Shown: in pieces, positions 1 through 8,521 of the stretch
How the letters are laid out: each line of letters opens with the position of its first letter
Numbering within the stretch: the stretch's first letter is position 1
Assembly: GCA_029259175.1 (NCBI GenBank)
Contig: JAPDJH010000001.1
Span: 185,783 to 249,782, forward strand
DNA: 64,000 nt
Reading direction: 5' to 3'
Source of the DNA: Hadesarchaea archaeon
GTDB taxonomy: Archaea; Hadarchaeota; Hadarchaeia; Hadarchaeales; Hadarchaeaceae
The notes under the pieces: generated by a model
Told to the model about the DNA's origin: nothing
Seen by the model: the letters and a program-made list of their open reading frames with translations, nothing else
The model's database searches: none
Program-made: the position numbers and the translations under genes

Positions 1-39
1 ATATTTAAAAATTTGAGGGGGAGACGCAAAAATAGATAG

Positions 40-795
40 ATGCGACTGGGAATCGCAGAGTTCTCTCTCCCCGGACAGGGGCTGGAAGAAAAACTGCAAA
101 CAGCCGAACACAAGCGGCTATGGATAGAGGTCGCAAATGACGGGGTGCCTTGGAAGTGCTGGAGGTGGAAATCCCTCCTGCCCTCTTACCGCGTGCGGGT
201 GCGCTCCGTACAGGCCTTCTTGCAGCATCGGCTCAGCTTGTTGTCCAAATCCGAAGTGGAGCGAAAAGCCGCTCTGAATCATGTGATACAAACAATCGAG
301 TTCGCGTCATTGGTGTCCGCCAAGCACGTGGTGGTGGTCCTATGCTACGGGAAACCTGAAGTCGAGGATGCTGATGAACAGAGCGTACGTGCTTTGGGCG
401 AGATGGCGAAGGTGGCCGAGGACGCGGGAATCACCTTGGGGCTGGAACCTTTGGATCATGCGCGGACGAACTATAGACCGACGACCGAAGCGGTGTGGGA
501 AATCGTCAAGCTCGTAAACAACGATCACCTGAAACTCATGATAGATACCGGACACGCGTGGAATAACGGAGAGAACGTTGTAGAGATATTGGAAAGATTC
601 AGAGACGTGGTATCGGAGATTCACTTAAAAGATTCGGAATCAAAAGCACCCGGACTGGGAGCACTAGACTTTGAGCCGATAGTTAACGTCTGTGCTAACG
701 CCAAAGGGTTGAAATGCTTAGAGTACTGCCCCAGGTCGAATCCAACAGCCGAACTCGAAAAAGCTCTGCAGACCGTTGCAAAGCTCAAGCAGTGA
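40..795 (+). CDS. Sugar phosphate isomerase/epimerase (TIM barrel)
   Basis: A 251-residue protein of the xylose isomerase-like TIM-barrel superfamily. The recognisable parts are the SVQAFLQHR strand, the AKHVVVVLCYG strand, GLEPLDHARTN with a putative metal-binding Glu, LMIDTGHAW (Asp and His ligands) and EIHLKDSES near the C-terminus. Members isomerise or epimerise sugars or hydroxyacids with a divalent metal; the substrate here is unknown. The N-terminal stretch at residues 20-35 (TAEHKRLWIEVAND) fits the family poorly, where one expects a Gly-Tyr-Asp-Gly-Ile-Glu-Val-like turn, so a small compensated indel or sequencing error is possible. Its end overlaps the end of the convergent dehydrogenase gene by 11 bp. 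Confidence 0.8.
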   Translation: MRLGIAEFSLPGQGLEEKLQTAEHKRLWIEVANDGVPWKCWRWKSLLPSYRVRVRSVQAFLQHRLSLLSKSEVERKAALNHVIQTIEFASLVSAKHVVVVLCYGKPEVEDADEQSVRALGEMAKVAEDAGITLGLEPLDHARTNYRPTTEAVWEIVKLVNNDHLKLMIDTGHAWNNGENVVEILERFRDVVSEIHLKDSESKAPGLGALDFEPIVNVCANAKGLKCLEYCPRSNPTAELEKALQTVAKLKQ

Positions 796-1804
796 TTACA
801 ACCTTCAAACACTCTTTTGCCTCAACCACCAATCGGAATGCTTCTTGGATGCGGTCGAGAGGGAAGCGATGTGTAATGAGATCTCGAAGTGGCAGAGCGT
901 TCTTCGCCAGTAAATCCAGTGATTGCTCCAAGTCGCGCGGAGCCGCTCCGTACGAGGTGAGCAAACGGATCTCGTTGCGCCAGTACTCGGTCACGGGGAT
1001 TCTAAGCTGAACCTCGGGGGGCGGGACCGCGAAGAAAACAACCGATCCTCCGCGCTCGACACACTTCAAGGCCTGCTCCGCGGCACTAGGAGCTCCGGTG
1101 CACAAGATCACGTGATCGGCCAGACGTCCACCGTTAAGCTCGCGGAGTCCTTTTGGCACATCGGTTCGGGCGTCGAGGACTGCGTCCGCCCCGAAACGGC
1201 TCGCAGCTTGTTTGCGATACTCCGAGATATCCGTGGCGACCACCAACGAAGCCCCCTGGCGCCTAGCCAGCATCACGTGGAGCAGTCCAGAAACCCCGCT
1301 TCCCAAAACGAGAACCGAGTCCCCGGCCTGCACGCCTGAGAGTCGTTGTGCTCGAATCACACAAGCAAGTGGCTCCAACAGAGTTCCGACCTCATAGGAG
1401 ATGTGAGGTGGAAGGTGGTACACGCCGCGCTCAGCGTTGATCGCCGGCACCCGGATGTACTCGGAAAATCCTCCCGGATCGTAATTGGTGGTGTGAAGTG
1501 TTTCACAGGCCGTTTCATGACCGCGCGCACAGTAACGACAAGACCCACACGGAACGTGGTGGGAGACAAAAACACGGTCCCCCACTTTGACCCGCGAAAC
1601 GCCCTCGCCCACTTCCACTACCTCACCCGTTGCTTCGTGTCCAAGCACGCGCGGGGCCTTGGGAACTCTATACCACTCGAGCACATCACTTCCACATATC
1701 CCGCACGCGTGCATTTGCATCAAAAACTCTCCCGGGCCTATCCGTGGAACCGGGCGCTCCTCAATCCGGATATCGCGGTTGTTGTAGTATACGGCCACTC
1801 GCAT
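785..1804 (-). CDS. Zinc-dependent medium-chain alcohol/polyol dehydrogenase
   Basis: A 339-residue MDR-family dehydrogenase. The N-terminal GroES-like domain carries the catalytic zinc motif CGICGSDV and GHEATGEV, then four structural-zinc cysteines in CGSCRYCARGHETAC. The Rossmann domain has VLGSGVSGLLHV for NAD(P) binding. It resembles threonine or sorbitol dehydrogenases and would oxidise a secondary alcohol of a sugar or amino acid; the substrate is not determined. I chose the ATG at 1804 (MRVAVYYNN) because the family begins there; an upstream in-frame extension to 1849 has no homologous look. It lies 48 bp downstream of the MFS permease, in the same direction, so the two probably share a transcript. 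Confidence 0.85.
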   Translation of the reverse strand: MRVAVYYNNRDIRIEERPVPRIGPGEFLMQMHACGICGSDVLEWYRVPKAPRVLGHEATGEVVEVGEGVSRVKVGDRVFVSHHVPCGSCRYCARGHETACETLHTTNYDPGGFSEYIRVPAINAERGVYHLPPHISYEVGTLLEPLACVIRAQRLSGVQAGDSVLVLGSGVSGLLHVMLARRQGASLVVATDISEYRKQAASRFGADAVLDARTDVPKGLRELNGGRLADHVILCTGAPSAAEQALKCVERGGSVVFFAVPPPEVQLRIPVTEYWRNEIRLLTSYGAAPRDLEQSLDLLAKNALPLRDLITHRFPLDRIQEAFRLVVEAKECLKVVITA

Positions 1805-1852
1805 TCCGCTCAAAAACACCTTCTCATAGGAAGAATAAGAGCTTTCCAACTG

Positions 1853-2938
1853 TTAGCTTCGGATGCTCTTTGAAACTGCAAGGCCCGCAAGAGTTAACGC
1901 ACACGCAAACAAAAACACCGCTCGCATCCCGAAGAACTCAGAAATGGAGCCCCCTAACAACGGGCCAATCACCGCCGCGAGACTTATGGTCGAGCCAAGA
2001 ACCCCCGTGGACGTCGCTCGCTCTACATTTTTTTCCAGCAAGTGCAAAAGAGAGCCAACGTAGAGGGCGCTCCACGCTATTCCAAGTAGCAACTGGACTG
2101 GGATGAGCTGAAGATAGGAGAAGCTAAAATGGTACGAGGCAAACACAACAGCTGAGAGCAAGAGTCCGAGTCTTAGAAGCTGTCCACCTTCTCCGCCCCG
2201 AGCTGTTCGCCCAATCAGACCCATGAACAGAAACTGGCTGCCGGTGTTCAGAGCCATAATCAGTCCCACCCAAAAAATGCTGGCTCCGAGTTCTTCCCGC
2301 AGAAAGAGGGGGAACACGATCCACATGGCCTGAGCCCCCGTGTGCCTCAACAAATAAGAAGCGTAAACTGCCGAATTCTCGCGAACCACCGTCCAGAACG
2401 GCCGTATGCGCACCAGCGGTTCCCGAAGCTCGCGAAAACCGAGCGACAACAAGAAGCCTGTAAAGAAGAAGAGGCCTGAAACGGCAAAAGCCAAAAACCA
2501 GTCGGAGAGCAGTCCTCCAAGCAGATAACCCGTGAACCATCCGAGCGAGCCAAATCCGGCGAACCACCCAACGCGCCGCCGATACCCGGAGCGGCCCGAG
2601 ATATAGGCGAGCAAGGGAAAAGTGAACACCCCGATAGACAAACCGGCAAACCACCGGACTAAGACCATCGAAAACAGATCGTGCATGAAGACTTGGAGTG
2701 TGAATGTGAGAGCCGCCAGAGCGAAACCGGCTTGGATGAAGATCAAACGACGGCGTGTCAGATCAGAAAGGCAGCCGAAGAACGAGTAAGAAAAGAGAGA
2801 AGCGATACCATACGCCGTTCCAACTGTTCCGAGCTCTACAAAGGAAAGGCCGAGATCCCGGGCCAGCAAGGGCACGAACAGCCAAGAGAGCGATACCCCC
2901 ACATTGCCAAAAAACATTAACGAATAGGCTGTGCGCAT
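1853..2938 (-). CDS. MFS family transporter
   Basis: A 361-residue integral membrane protein with about 11-12 hydrophobic segments. The MFS signature loop between helices 2 and 3 is visible as GCLSDLTRRR, and there is a charged central loop around residue 180 (FRELREPLVRIRP). The major facilitator superfamily moves small solutes by uniport, symport or antiport, and the substrate cannot be read from sequence. It sits between an aldolase/LsrF-like gene and a zinc dehydrogenase on the same strand with short gaps of about 46-48 bp. A sugar, polyol or related organic substrate consumed by those enzymes is a reasonable inference. Confidence 0.82.
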   Translation of the reverse strand: MRTAYSLMFFGNVGVSLSWLFVPLLARDLGLSFVELGTVGTAYGIASLFSYSFFGCLSDLTRRRLIFIQAGFALAALTFTLQVFMHDLFSMVLVRWFAGLSIGVFTFPLLAYISGRSGYRRRVGWFAGFGSLGWFTGYLLGGLLSDWFLAFAVSGLFFFTGFLLSLGFRELREPLVRIRPFWTVVRENSAVYASYLLRHTGAQAMWIVFPLFLREELGASIFWVGLIMALNTGSQFLFMGLIGRTARGGEGGQLLRLGLLLSAVVFASYHFSFSYLQLIPVQLLLGIAWSALYVGSLLHLLEKNVERATSTGVLGSTISLAAVIGPLLGGSISEFFGMRAVFLFACALTLAGLAVSKSIRS

Positions 2939-2984
2939 GGAGACCCTTTAACCCGTAGGACTGCGCCTTTTTAGAGTAGTTGTC

Positions 2985-3791
2985 TCAGCCAGATGTCGTG
3001 GCTCGCTTAGTCTCCTCAAAGACCTGCTGAGCCTCCTTGGGGGTCGCGTTCTCATGAATGATGGCCCGGATCGCTTTGGCCATCGCTACCGGGTAGTCGT
3101 GCTGCCAGATGTTCCGACCGAGGTTGACTCCAATCGCGCCCTTTTGAATGGCATCGTACACCCAATTGAAAACCTCGAGTTCTGAATCCACCTTCGGTCC
3201 GCCGGCGATTACAATTGGTACGGGGCACCCGTCGACCACTTTTTCGAAACCCTCCTCGCAGTAATAGGTCTTGACCACTCGCGCGCCGAGCTCTGCGGCG
3301 ATTCGGCTGGCGAGGGCAAGATAGCGGGCATCGCGTTTCTCCAGCTCCGCTCCCACGGCTGTCACGGCCATGGCCGGTATTCCGTAGTCCTCACACTCGT
3401 CCACTAAGCGGGCGAAGTTGAGTAGGGTCTGGTGTTCCCCCGGTGCCCCAACAAAGATCGACATAGACACAGCGCAGGCGTTGAGCCTTATTGCCTCTCT
3501 GACCGAGGTGATCTGACCTTCTTGGTCCAGCTCGGCGCGGCGAGCCATGCTCGTCCCGCCCGAGACCCGAAGGATAATTGGTTTGTCCACCGTGGGGTCA
3601 ATGCAGTTGCGGAGAATGCCGCGCGTCAGCATTATCGCGTCAGCATACGGTAGAAGGGGCTTGATGGTCTCACCCGGCTTCTCCAGCTTGCGGGTTGGCC
3701 CTTGGAAATACCCGTGGTCGATCGGGATGAACAGCGCTCGGCCGTCGCGCTGAATCAACTTGGAGAGCCGGTTGCGCATTCCCCAGTCCAT
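2985..3791 (-). CDS. LsrF/class I aldolase family protein
   Basis: A 268-residue TIM-barrel enzyme of the DhnA/FbaB/LsrF family. Visible signatures are the MDWGMRNRLSKL start, PIDHGYFQGPT, TRGILR, SMSIFVGAPGEH, the Schiff-base lysine region ARVVKTYYCEEGFEKV, VIAGGPKV and GVNLGRNIWQ. The start and the DHGYFQGPT block look most like LsrF (phosphonooxypentanedione thiolase), but archaeal members may instead be fructose-bisphosphate or ADH-synthase-like aldolases. Class I chemistry through the lysine in VVKTYY is expected. It is the first gene of a probable three-gene unit with the MFS permease and the dehydrogenase, pointing to catabolism of a sugar-like compound. Confidence 0.8.
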   Translation of the reverse strand: MDWGMRNRLSKLIQRDGRALFIPIDHGYFQGPTRKLEKPGETIKPLLPYADAIMLTRGILRNCIDPTVDKPIILRVSGGTSMARRAELDQEGQITSVREAIRLNACAVSMSIFVGAPGEHQTLLNFARLVDECEDYGIPAMAVTAVGAELEKRDARYLALASRIAAELGARVVKTYYCEEGFEKVVDGCPVPIVIAGGPKVDSELEVFNWVYDAIQKGAIGVNLGRNIWQHDYPVAMAKAIRAIIHENATPKEAQQVFEETKRATTSG

Positions 3792-3918
3792 CCGGTCACC
3801 TCACGCAAGTGATTTGGCTTCCACAGTTATAAGTTTAGCCGGTGAATTTCTTACCCGCGCTAAGGTTTTCCCCTTTTGGAACGATATCGTTTAAGCCGCA
3901 GATCTTGCCGAAGCCATG

Positions 3919-4137
3919 CTATGGCTGTTGCTTGGGCCGGACGATCAGATACCCGTGATCTATGAGCCAATAGTGGAACTCGCGCGCGCTGTGTAAACAC
4001 CCCTGTTTACAGATTTCGCGGATGCGCTCGTATTCCTCCGAGCCTTTCTCTTTGGTGTCGAGCAGTCGCTGGACGGGGCACCCCACATCTCTGCAGAACT
4101 CCCGGCTGCGGTACTCCTGGTAGCCCTCGGGAATCAT
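3919..4137 (-). CDS. Small cysteine-containing conserved protein
   Basis: A 72-residue protein read from the ATG at 4137 (MIPEGYQEYRSREFC). It has three cysteines, in FCRDVGCPVQ and ICKQGCLHSAREFH, plus two nearby histidines, so a metal or Fe-S site is possible. The spacing C-x4-C ... C-x3-C is conserved-looking, but I cannot name the family. A longer in-frame reading to 4272 adds 45 residues with no convincing character. It is divergent from the zinc-ribbon gene at 4295. Function unknown. Confidence 0.55.
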   Translation of the reverse strand: MIPEGYQEYRSREFCRDVGCPVQRLLDTKEKGSEEYERIREICKQGCLHSAREFHYWLIDHGYLIVRPKQQP

Positions 4138-4294
4138 CGGATGAACTAACAACTCAAAAGGTAAAAAACAGTCGGAAAACTCGGATTTCAAAACCATCAG
4201 ACTGAAAGTCTCGGTGCGCGAACATCGAAAAACTGAATCGAATCCCCTTTCAGGGTAAGGATTAAAACCCATCGTTCAATGAAGAAATGATAGC

Positions 4295-4456
4295 ATGCCC
4301 GTGTGTAGCTCGTGCAACCGCGAGATCCCGCCAGCCGAAGTGGCCGTTCACTTCCCGTGCCCCAACTGCGGAGAGACAGAAATCTGGCGGTGTTCCAAGT
4401 GTCGCCAGCTGAGCAAGGAGTACACCTGCTCGGCGTGCGGGTTCACCGGCCCGTGA
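4295..4456 (+). CDS. Small zinc-ribbon protein (HVO_2753-like)
   Basis: A 53-residue protein too short for many gene callers. It has four CxxC pairs (CSSC, CPNC, CSKC, CSAC), which is the pattern of the small archaeal two-zinc-ribbon proteins encoded just upstream of EF-1beta. Those are thought to bind RNA or act in translation. The start ATG follows a purine-rich stretch (GAAGAAATGA), and the stop is 9 bp before the EF-1beta start, so both belong to one translation-related operon. Confidence 0.85.
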   Translation: MPVCSSCNREIPPAEVAVHFPCPNCGETEIWRCSKCRQLSKEYTCSACGFTGP

Positions 4457-4465
4457 GGTGAGCGA

Positions 4466-4726
4466 ATGGCAAAAGTCGCTGTCACTCTCAAATTGATGCC
4501 CGAGGGTCTGGATGTTGACCTCGGTCGCCTCGAGCAGCAGGTGCGGGAGCTCGCGGAGGTGTACTCGGTGTCGAGAGAGCCCATAGCTTTTGGACTTCAG
4601 GCTCTCAAAGTCACCGTGTTGGTGGAGGACGCCGCCGGAGCCAGCGACCAAGTGGAGGAAGCCCTGACCAAGCTCCCGGGTGTGAGCAACGTCCAAGTAG
4701 TCAGCTTAACGCGTGTGCTGGAGTGA
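4466..4726 (+). CDS. ef1b: Elongation factor 1-beta
   Basis: An 86-residue protein that matches archaeal aEF-1beta in length and pattern. The features are VAVTLKLMPEGLDVDL at the start, then IAFGLQALKVTVLVEDA, and LTKLPGVSNVQVVSLTRV at the end. It forms an alpha-beta fold that exchanges GDP for GTP on EF-1alpha. The start ATG at 4466 is preceded by GAGGTGAG, a good Shine-Dalgarno. It follows the zinc-ribbon gene by 9 bp and converges with the HDAC-like gene 2 bp beyond its stop. Confidence 0.92.
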   Translation: MAKVAVTLKLMPEGLDVDLGRLEQQVRELAEVYSVSREPIAFGLQALKVTVLVEDAAGASDQVEEALTKLPGVSNVQVVSLTRVLE

Positions 4727-4728
4727 CT

Positions 4729-5751
4729 TTAGAGCTCCCAGTACTCTCTCAGCGCATGCTTCAGTCTTTCTATCGATGGTGGTGCTTTTCGTTTTTTTGG
4801 CGCGTCAAACCGCTCCCCCTGCATGGCCTTTACCATATACGTGGCACTCTCGCCTAGAGCCTGCAAGTCATATCCGCCTTCCAACACCACGAGCACCCTA
4901 TGTTTGCACAGACGCCCAGCTACGTCACAGACCACGCCCATCATCCAGCCGTACATCTCGGAAGAAAGCAGAAGAGAGGTGAGCGGATCGCGCTGGTGCG
5001 CGTCAAATCCCGCTGACACCGCTATGAACTCCGGCTTGAACTGCTCAGCGAGGGGTACAAAAACGTCCTCTATGGCCGTCCGATACTCCGCGTCCCCGCT
5101 TTCAGGCAGCATGGGGACATTGGCCGTGAACCCTTCTCCTTCTCCCACTCCTATCTCATCCACTCTTCCCGTTCCCGGGTACAGGGGCGATTGATGAAAA
5201 GAAATGTAGAACACCTCCGGGTCCTCAAAAAAGATGTCTTGCGTGCCGTTTCCGTGATGGGCATCGAAATCCAAGATGAGCGTGCGCTTGAGACCAAACT
5301 CCTGCTGGATTTTTCGGATCGCTATCGCGATATTATTGAAGTAGCAAAACCCTCCTCCAGCGCTTCTGAGAGCGTGGTGTCCGGGTGGTCTGACAAGAGC
5401 AAAGGAGTTCTGAACCTCTCCTCTCCACGCCGCTCTCGCACCCTCGATCGCTCCTCCCGCGGAGAGCAAAGCGAGCTCATAGGTCTGCTTTCGTGTGGGC
5501 GTGTCCCCATCTATCGGGATCTCCGAGGCGCTGAGCCTTCGAACCAGCTCAACATATTCAGCGCTGTGAACCGCGCGCACATCTCCTACCTTTGCCGGCT
5601 TTGGCTGTCGGACGGGAGTGGATGGAGAATCCCAGAGTCCAGCCCTTTCCAAGCCATCGATTATCGCGTTCAGGCGTTCGGCTCTCTCCGGATGCCCCCA
5701 CCCAGTATCGTGCTCCAGATACCGGGGAGTGTAAACGAGCAAAGTCTTCAT
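4729..5751 (-). CDS. Histone deacetylase-like deacylase
   Basis: A 340-residue arginase-fold zinc deacylase of the HDAC/acetylpolyamine amidohydrolase family. Catalytic features are all present: PPGHHALRSAGGGFCYFNN, the metal site LDFDAHHGNGTQ, SAGFDAH with the second Asp ligand, and LEGGYDLQAL before the C-terminus. Substrates of archaeal members (acetyl-lysine proteins, acetylpolyamines) are mostly unproven. The start at 5751 (MKTLLVYTP) has GGAGGAGAAG ahead of it and overlaps the Dph6 stop by 4 bp (ATGA), so the two genes are translationally coupled. A longer reading to 5808 would lie inside the Dph6 gene. Confidence 0.9.
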   Translation of the reverse strand: MKTLLVYTPRYLEHDTGWGHPERAERLNAIIDGLERAGLWDSPSTPVRQPKPAKVGDVRAVHSAEYVELVRRLSASEIPIDGDTPTRKQTYELALLSAGGAIEGARAAWRGEVQNSFALVRPPGHHALRSAGGGFCYFNNIAIAIRKIQQEFGLKRTLILDFDAHHGNGTQDIFFEDPEVFYISFHQSPLYPGTGRVDEIGVGEGEGFTANVPMLPESGDAEYRTAIEDVFVPLAEQFKPEFIAVSAGFDAHQRDPLTSLLLSSEMYGWMMGVVCDVAGRLCKHRVLVVLEGGYDLQALGESATYMVKAMQGERFDAPKKRKAPPSIERLKHALREYWEL

Positions 5752-6422
5752 TTCTTCTCCTCCAGCTCCGCGCGTTTGATGAGGTAATAACCGCGGGTTC
5801 CCATCCACTGCTTTTCAGCCTCCAGAATTCTTATCTTTTTCTTGAAAATCGGACCATCGACAACAAAGGTTTCGTATTCGCCGCCTTCCCCCACAGGATT
5901 TATTTGATAGCGATGACAGATCCGCAAGAATTCTTCTACAGCGGGGGCATCAAACGTCCTGCCGAGCCAGCGCTCGTCTAAACCATGGGCTGCGACTCCG
6001 GTGATCAGAATTTCGAATCCCGAATCGACTTCCGCTTTCAGCACCTCTTCGGGCTGGCGCCCCCAGAGTGGTGCTATGGACTCCAAACCCAACTCCCTGC
6101 AGACGCTGTCGATTCTCGATTTTTGATATCGCGACGCCACCGCACCGCTGACGACCCCTTCAGCATCGGCCTCCGCGAGCGCTTGCTTGAGAATCTCCAC
6201 CTCCCGTTCCGGGTCCGTGGCGCACCTCACCTGGCGAAGGGGCAGACCCACGGCTTCCGCAAAGATTCCCACGAGCTCTGCGTTGGGCCAGTGAAACATG
6301 TATGAGTCCGGATCCACGGGCAAGAGCGCAACGATTTCTGCCACTTGATGACCCTCACGAAGCGCCTCATACAAGGCGAATGTTGAGTCCTTTCCGCCAC
6401 TGCAAAGAGCCACCACGCGCAC
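5748..6422 (-). CDS. dph6: Diphthine-ammonia ligase family protein
   Basis: A 224-residue PP-loop ATPase of the adenine nucleotide alpha hydrolase superfamily. The N-terminal LCSGGKDSTFAL is the ATP pyrophosphatase loop; the GVVSGAVASRYQ and AAHGLDERWLGR blocks and the C-terminal NPVGEGGEYETFVVDGP are typical of Dph6. The family performs the last step of diphthamide formation on elongation factor 2, amidating diphthine with ammonium and ATP. It is the upstream partner of the HDAC-like gene (4-bp overlap). It is about one-third the size of the fused yeast enzyme, as usual for archaea. Confidence 0.9.
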   Translation of the reverse strand: MRVVALCSGGKDSTFALYEALREGHQVAEIVALLPVDPDSYMFHWPNAELVGIFAEAVGLPLRQVRCATDPEREVEILKQALAEADAEGVVSGAVASRYQKSRIDSVCRELGLESIAPLWGRQPEEVLKAEVDSGFEILITGVAAHGLDERWLGRTFDAPAVEEFLRICHRYQINPVGEGGEYETFVVDGPIFKKKIRILEAEKQWMGTRGYYLIKRAELEEKK

Positions 6423-6456
6423 GGGACAAAATATCCGGGAAAGGATTTACGTTTTG

Positions 6457-8427
6457 TTATCGCTGAGTTTCGACCCCGTAATCAAAAACTGGCTCGCGGA
6501 GCATGAAGAGCCGGGCGTGAGCCGCTTGCTCTGCCAAGGGGAGCGGCAGAGACTCCAGCTCCCTCAGCACTTCAGCCGTCTGAAGGATCAACCGCTGCAA
6601 ATCACCTTCTTCCATTCCGCTCTCGTTCACGAGCTCGTTCCAAGCCATTCGGGTGCTGGCCCACTGGCTGGCAATTGCTGCAGCCGTGACCGCAGGGCTA
6701 CGCTTCCCGCCGCGAAAGGGTTCACCAAAAGCAGACGGGTCTATTCCGTACCTCCGCTCTAGTGCGTCAAGCTCGCGCGCCAAGTTGCGCAGAGGCCGGA
6801 TGTCCGGTCCCTTCAGAGCGCTGCGTGACGAACGCTCCGCAGCCATTGCTCCGGCCCACCCGGCGAGTTCCTCCGGATCGAGTTCGTCCATCAGTCCTCG
6901 GCGTATCGCCTCACAAATCAGCAGTGAGCGCTCATGCCTGACCAGCAAGGCCCACTCCCCCTGCTCTGTGGGCTCGTATTCCGCCGAGAGATAACCCAGC
7001 TCCTGGAGAAGTTCGGCTCTGGCCCTGAACTGGTAGATCAGTTCTCGTCTGAGACGTCTGCGCTGCTTTCTGCTCCGACGGCTCAGTTGATAGAGAGCTA
7101 GGCTCCGATCAACCACGGTTACTGCCTCCTGCAGATCGTGCTTGGCCAACAAGTTGAGCACCTGGTAATAGCGCACGCGAAACGCCGAGAGGAGCTCTTC
7201 TGGCTCGCTTTCCGCAAGTTCGCGCGCCAGACGGAGGTCCCGCGAAGAGAACGGCAACACGATTACGAATCCTACTTTGTCCTTTCCCCGGCGGCCAGCG
7301 CGCCCCGTCATCTGGTGGAATTCCAGTGCCGTGAGCGGTCGTCTCCCCTCGGGACCACCAACCCAAAGAGTCGGGAGCACTACTGTCCGGGCGGGAACAT
7401 CGAGACCAGCAGCCAAAGTGGTGGTCGCGAAAACTGCGCGCACCATTCCCCGTGCCAACATTCGCTCGACGGCGATTTTCCAAGCAGTGAGGTGTCCGGC
7501 GTGGTGGGGGGCCACTCCGGCGTCGATCAAAACTCCGGAGAAGTGGTGGGTTCGCAATATCGTGAACTCCTGAGCCAGTTCTCGGTAAACCCGCTCCCGT
7601 TCGTGCGCTCCAGCCACTCGAACCCCGCGAAAGCGTGATGCTGCCCAGTCGCAGTCCCTCCTTCGAGGCAGAAAAATAATCGCAGGCAACAAGTGGTGAC
7701 GCTCCAGTTGTTCCACCGTCCACACGGGATCGAATCCGCGGTGGAAAAGGCCGCGGGCCTTCCACGGATTTCTCATGCCAGAAAGGGGGAGAGGGCGTCC
7801 AAAACGGTCCATCCATCCGTAGCGTAGCGGAACTGGACGCTGATCGCTACTCACTTGGATCAGAGCGGGTCTGCTTCCTCGCACCTCCTCCATCCATCCG
7901 ACTATCTCCTCGGCGTTTGCTATGGTGGCCGAGAGGAGCAAAAGCTTGGTCCGCGGGGGCGCGAAGATGATTACCTCCTCCCACGTCACTCCGCGTTCCA
8001 GTTCTCCGATGTAGTGCGCCTCGTCCAGCACCACGAGAGCCGCGTCGACTTCCCCACTGTAGAGATGGTTACGCAAGATCTCGGTTGTCGCGACCAGTAG
8101 CGGGGCTCCAGCGTTCTCATGGCGCTCCCCCGTGAGGATTCCCACGCGGTCAGGACCAAACAGTCTGCGGAAATTGTCGTATTTCTGGTTGCTCAGAGCT
8201 TTGAGAGGGGTGGTGTACCAGCAGCGTGCGCCGCGTTCTAGCAGACGGGCAATCGCTTGTTCTGCAATCCACGTCTTGCCGCTGCCCGTGGGCGCAACGA
8301 CGACCGTGTCTCTGTGCAGGACCTCCTGAAGCGCTTGGGTCTGAAACGGCGATGGAATGAAGGGGCCGGGCTCCGCCTCACCGAGACCGCGAAGGAACTG
8401 TGCCGAGAGTTTTCCAAGTCTAGCCAT
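6457..8427 (-). CDS. Ski2-like DExH helicase
   Basis: A 656-residue superfamily 2 helicase. Walker A is APTGSGKTWIA, motif Ia is TTPLKALSNQK, motif II is VLDEAHYI, motif III LLLSATI, and motif VI HQMTGRAGRRG. The GRAGRRG form and the FATTTLAAGLDVPARTV block place it with Ski2/Mtr4/HelY-type RNA helicases rather than Hel308, because the C-terminal ratchet and HLH domains of Hel308 are not evident. About 250 C-terminal residues are rich in Arg and Leu and predicted helical. It probably unwinds structured RNA in turnover or processing. It stands alone, 34 bp upstream of dph6 on the same strand. Confidence 0.85.
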   Translation of the reverse strand: MARLGKLSAQFLRGLGEAEPGPFIPSPFQTQALQEVLHRDTVVVAPTGSGKTWIAEQAIARLLERGARCWYTTPLKALSNQKYDNFRRLFGPDRVGILTGERHENAGAPLLVATTEILRNHLYSGEVDAALVVLDEAHYIGELERGVTWEEVIIFAPPRTKLLLLSATIANAEEIVGWMEEVRGSRPALIQVSSDQRPVPLRYGWMDRFGRPLPLSGMRNPWKARGLFHRGFDPVWTVEQLERHHLLPAIIFLPRRRDCDWAASRFRGVRVAGAHERERVYRELAQEFTILRTHHFSGVLIDAGVAPHHAGHLTAWKIAVERMLARGMVRAVFATTTLAAGLDVPARTVVLPTLWVGGPEGRRPLTALEFHQMTGRAGRRGKDKVGFVIVLPFSSRDLRLARELAESEPEELLSAFRVRYYQVLNLLAKHDLQEAVTVVDRSLALYQLSRRSRKQRRRLRRELIYQFRARAELLQELGYLSAEYEPTEQGEWALLVRHERSLLICEAIRRGLMDELDPEELAGWAGAMAAERSSRSALKGPDIRPLRNLARELDALERRYGIDPSAFGEPFRGGKRSPAVTAAAIASQWASTRMAWNELVNESGMEEGDLQRLILQTAEVLRELESLPLPLAEQAAHARLFMLREPVFDYGVETQR

Positions 8428-8521
8428 CTTATGTGATTTGGTGTATGTTTCCTAAAAAATCCGCAGGCGTCAGGGTTTCCCGTCAGACTTATAATTCAAA
8501 CGGTTTGGGCCAGTTCAACCT

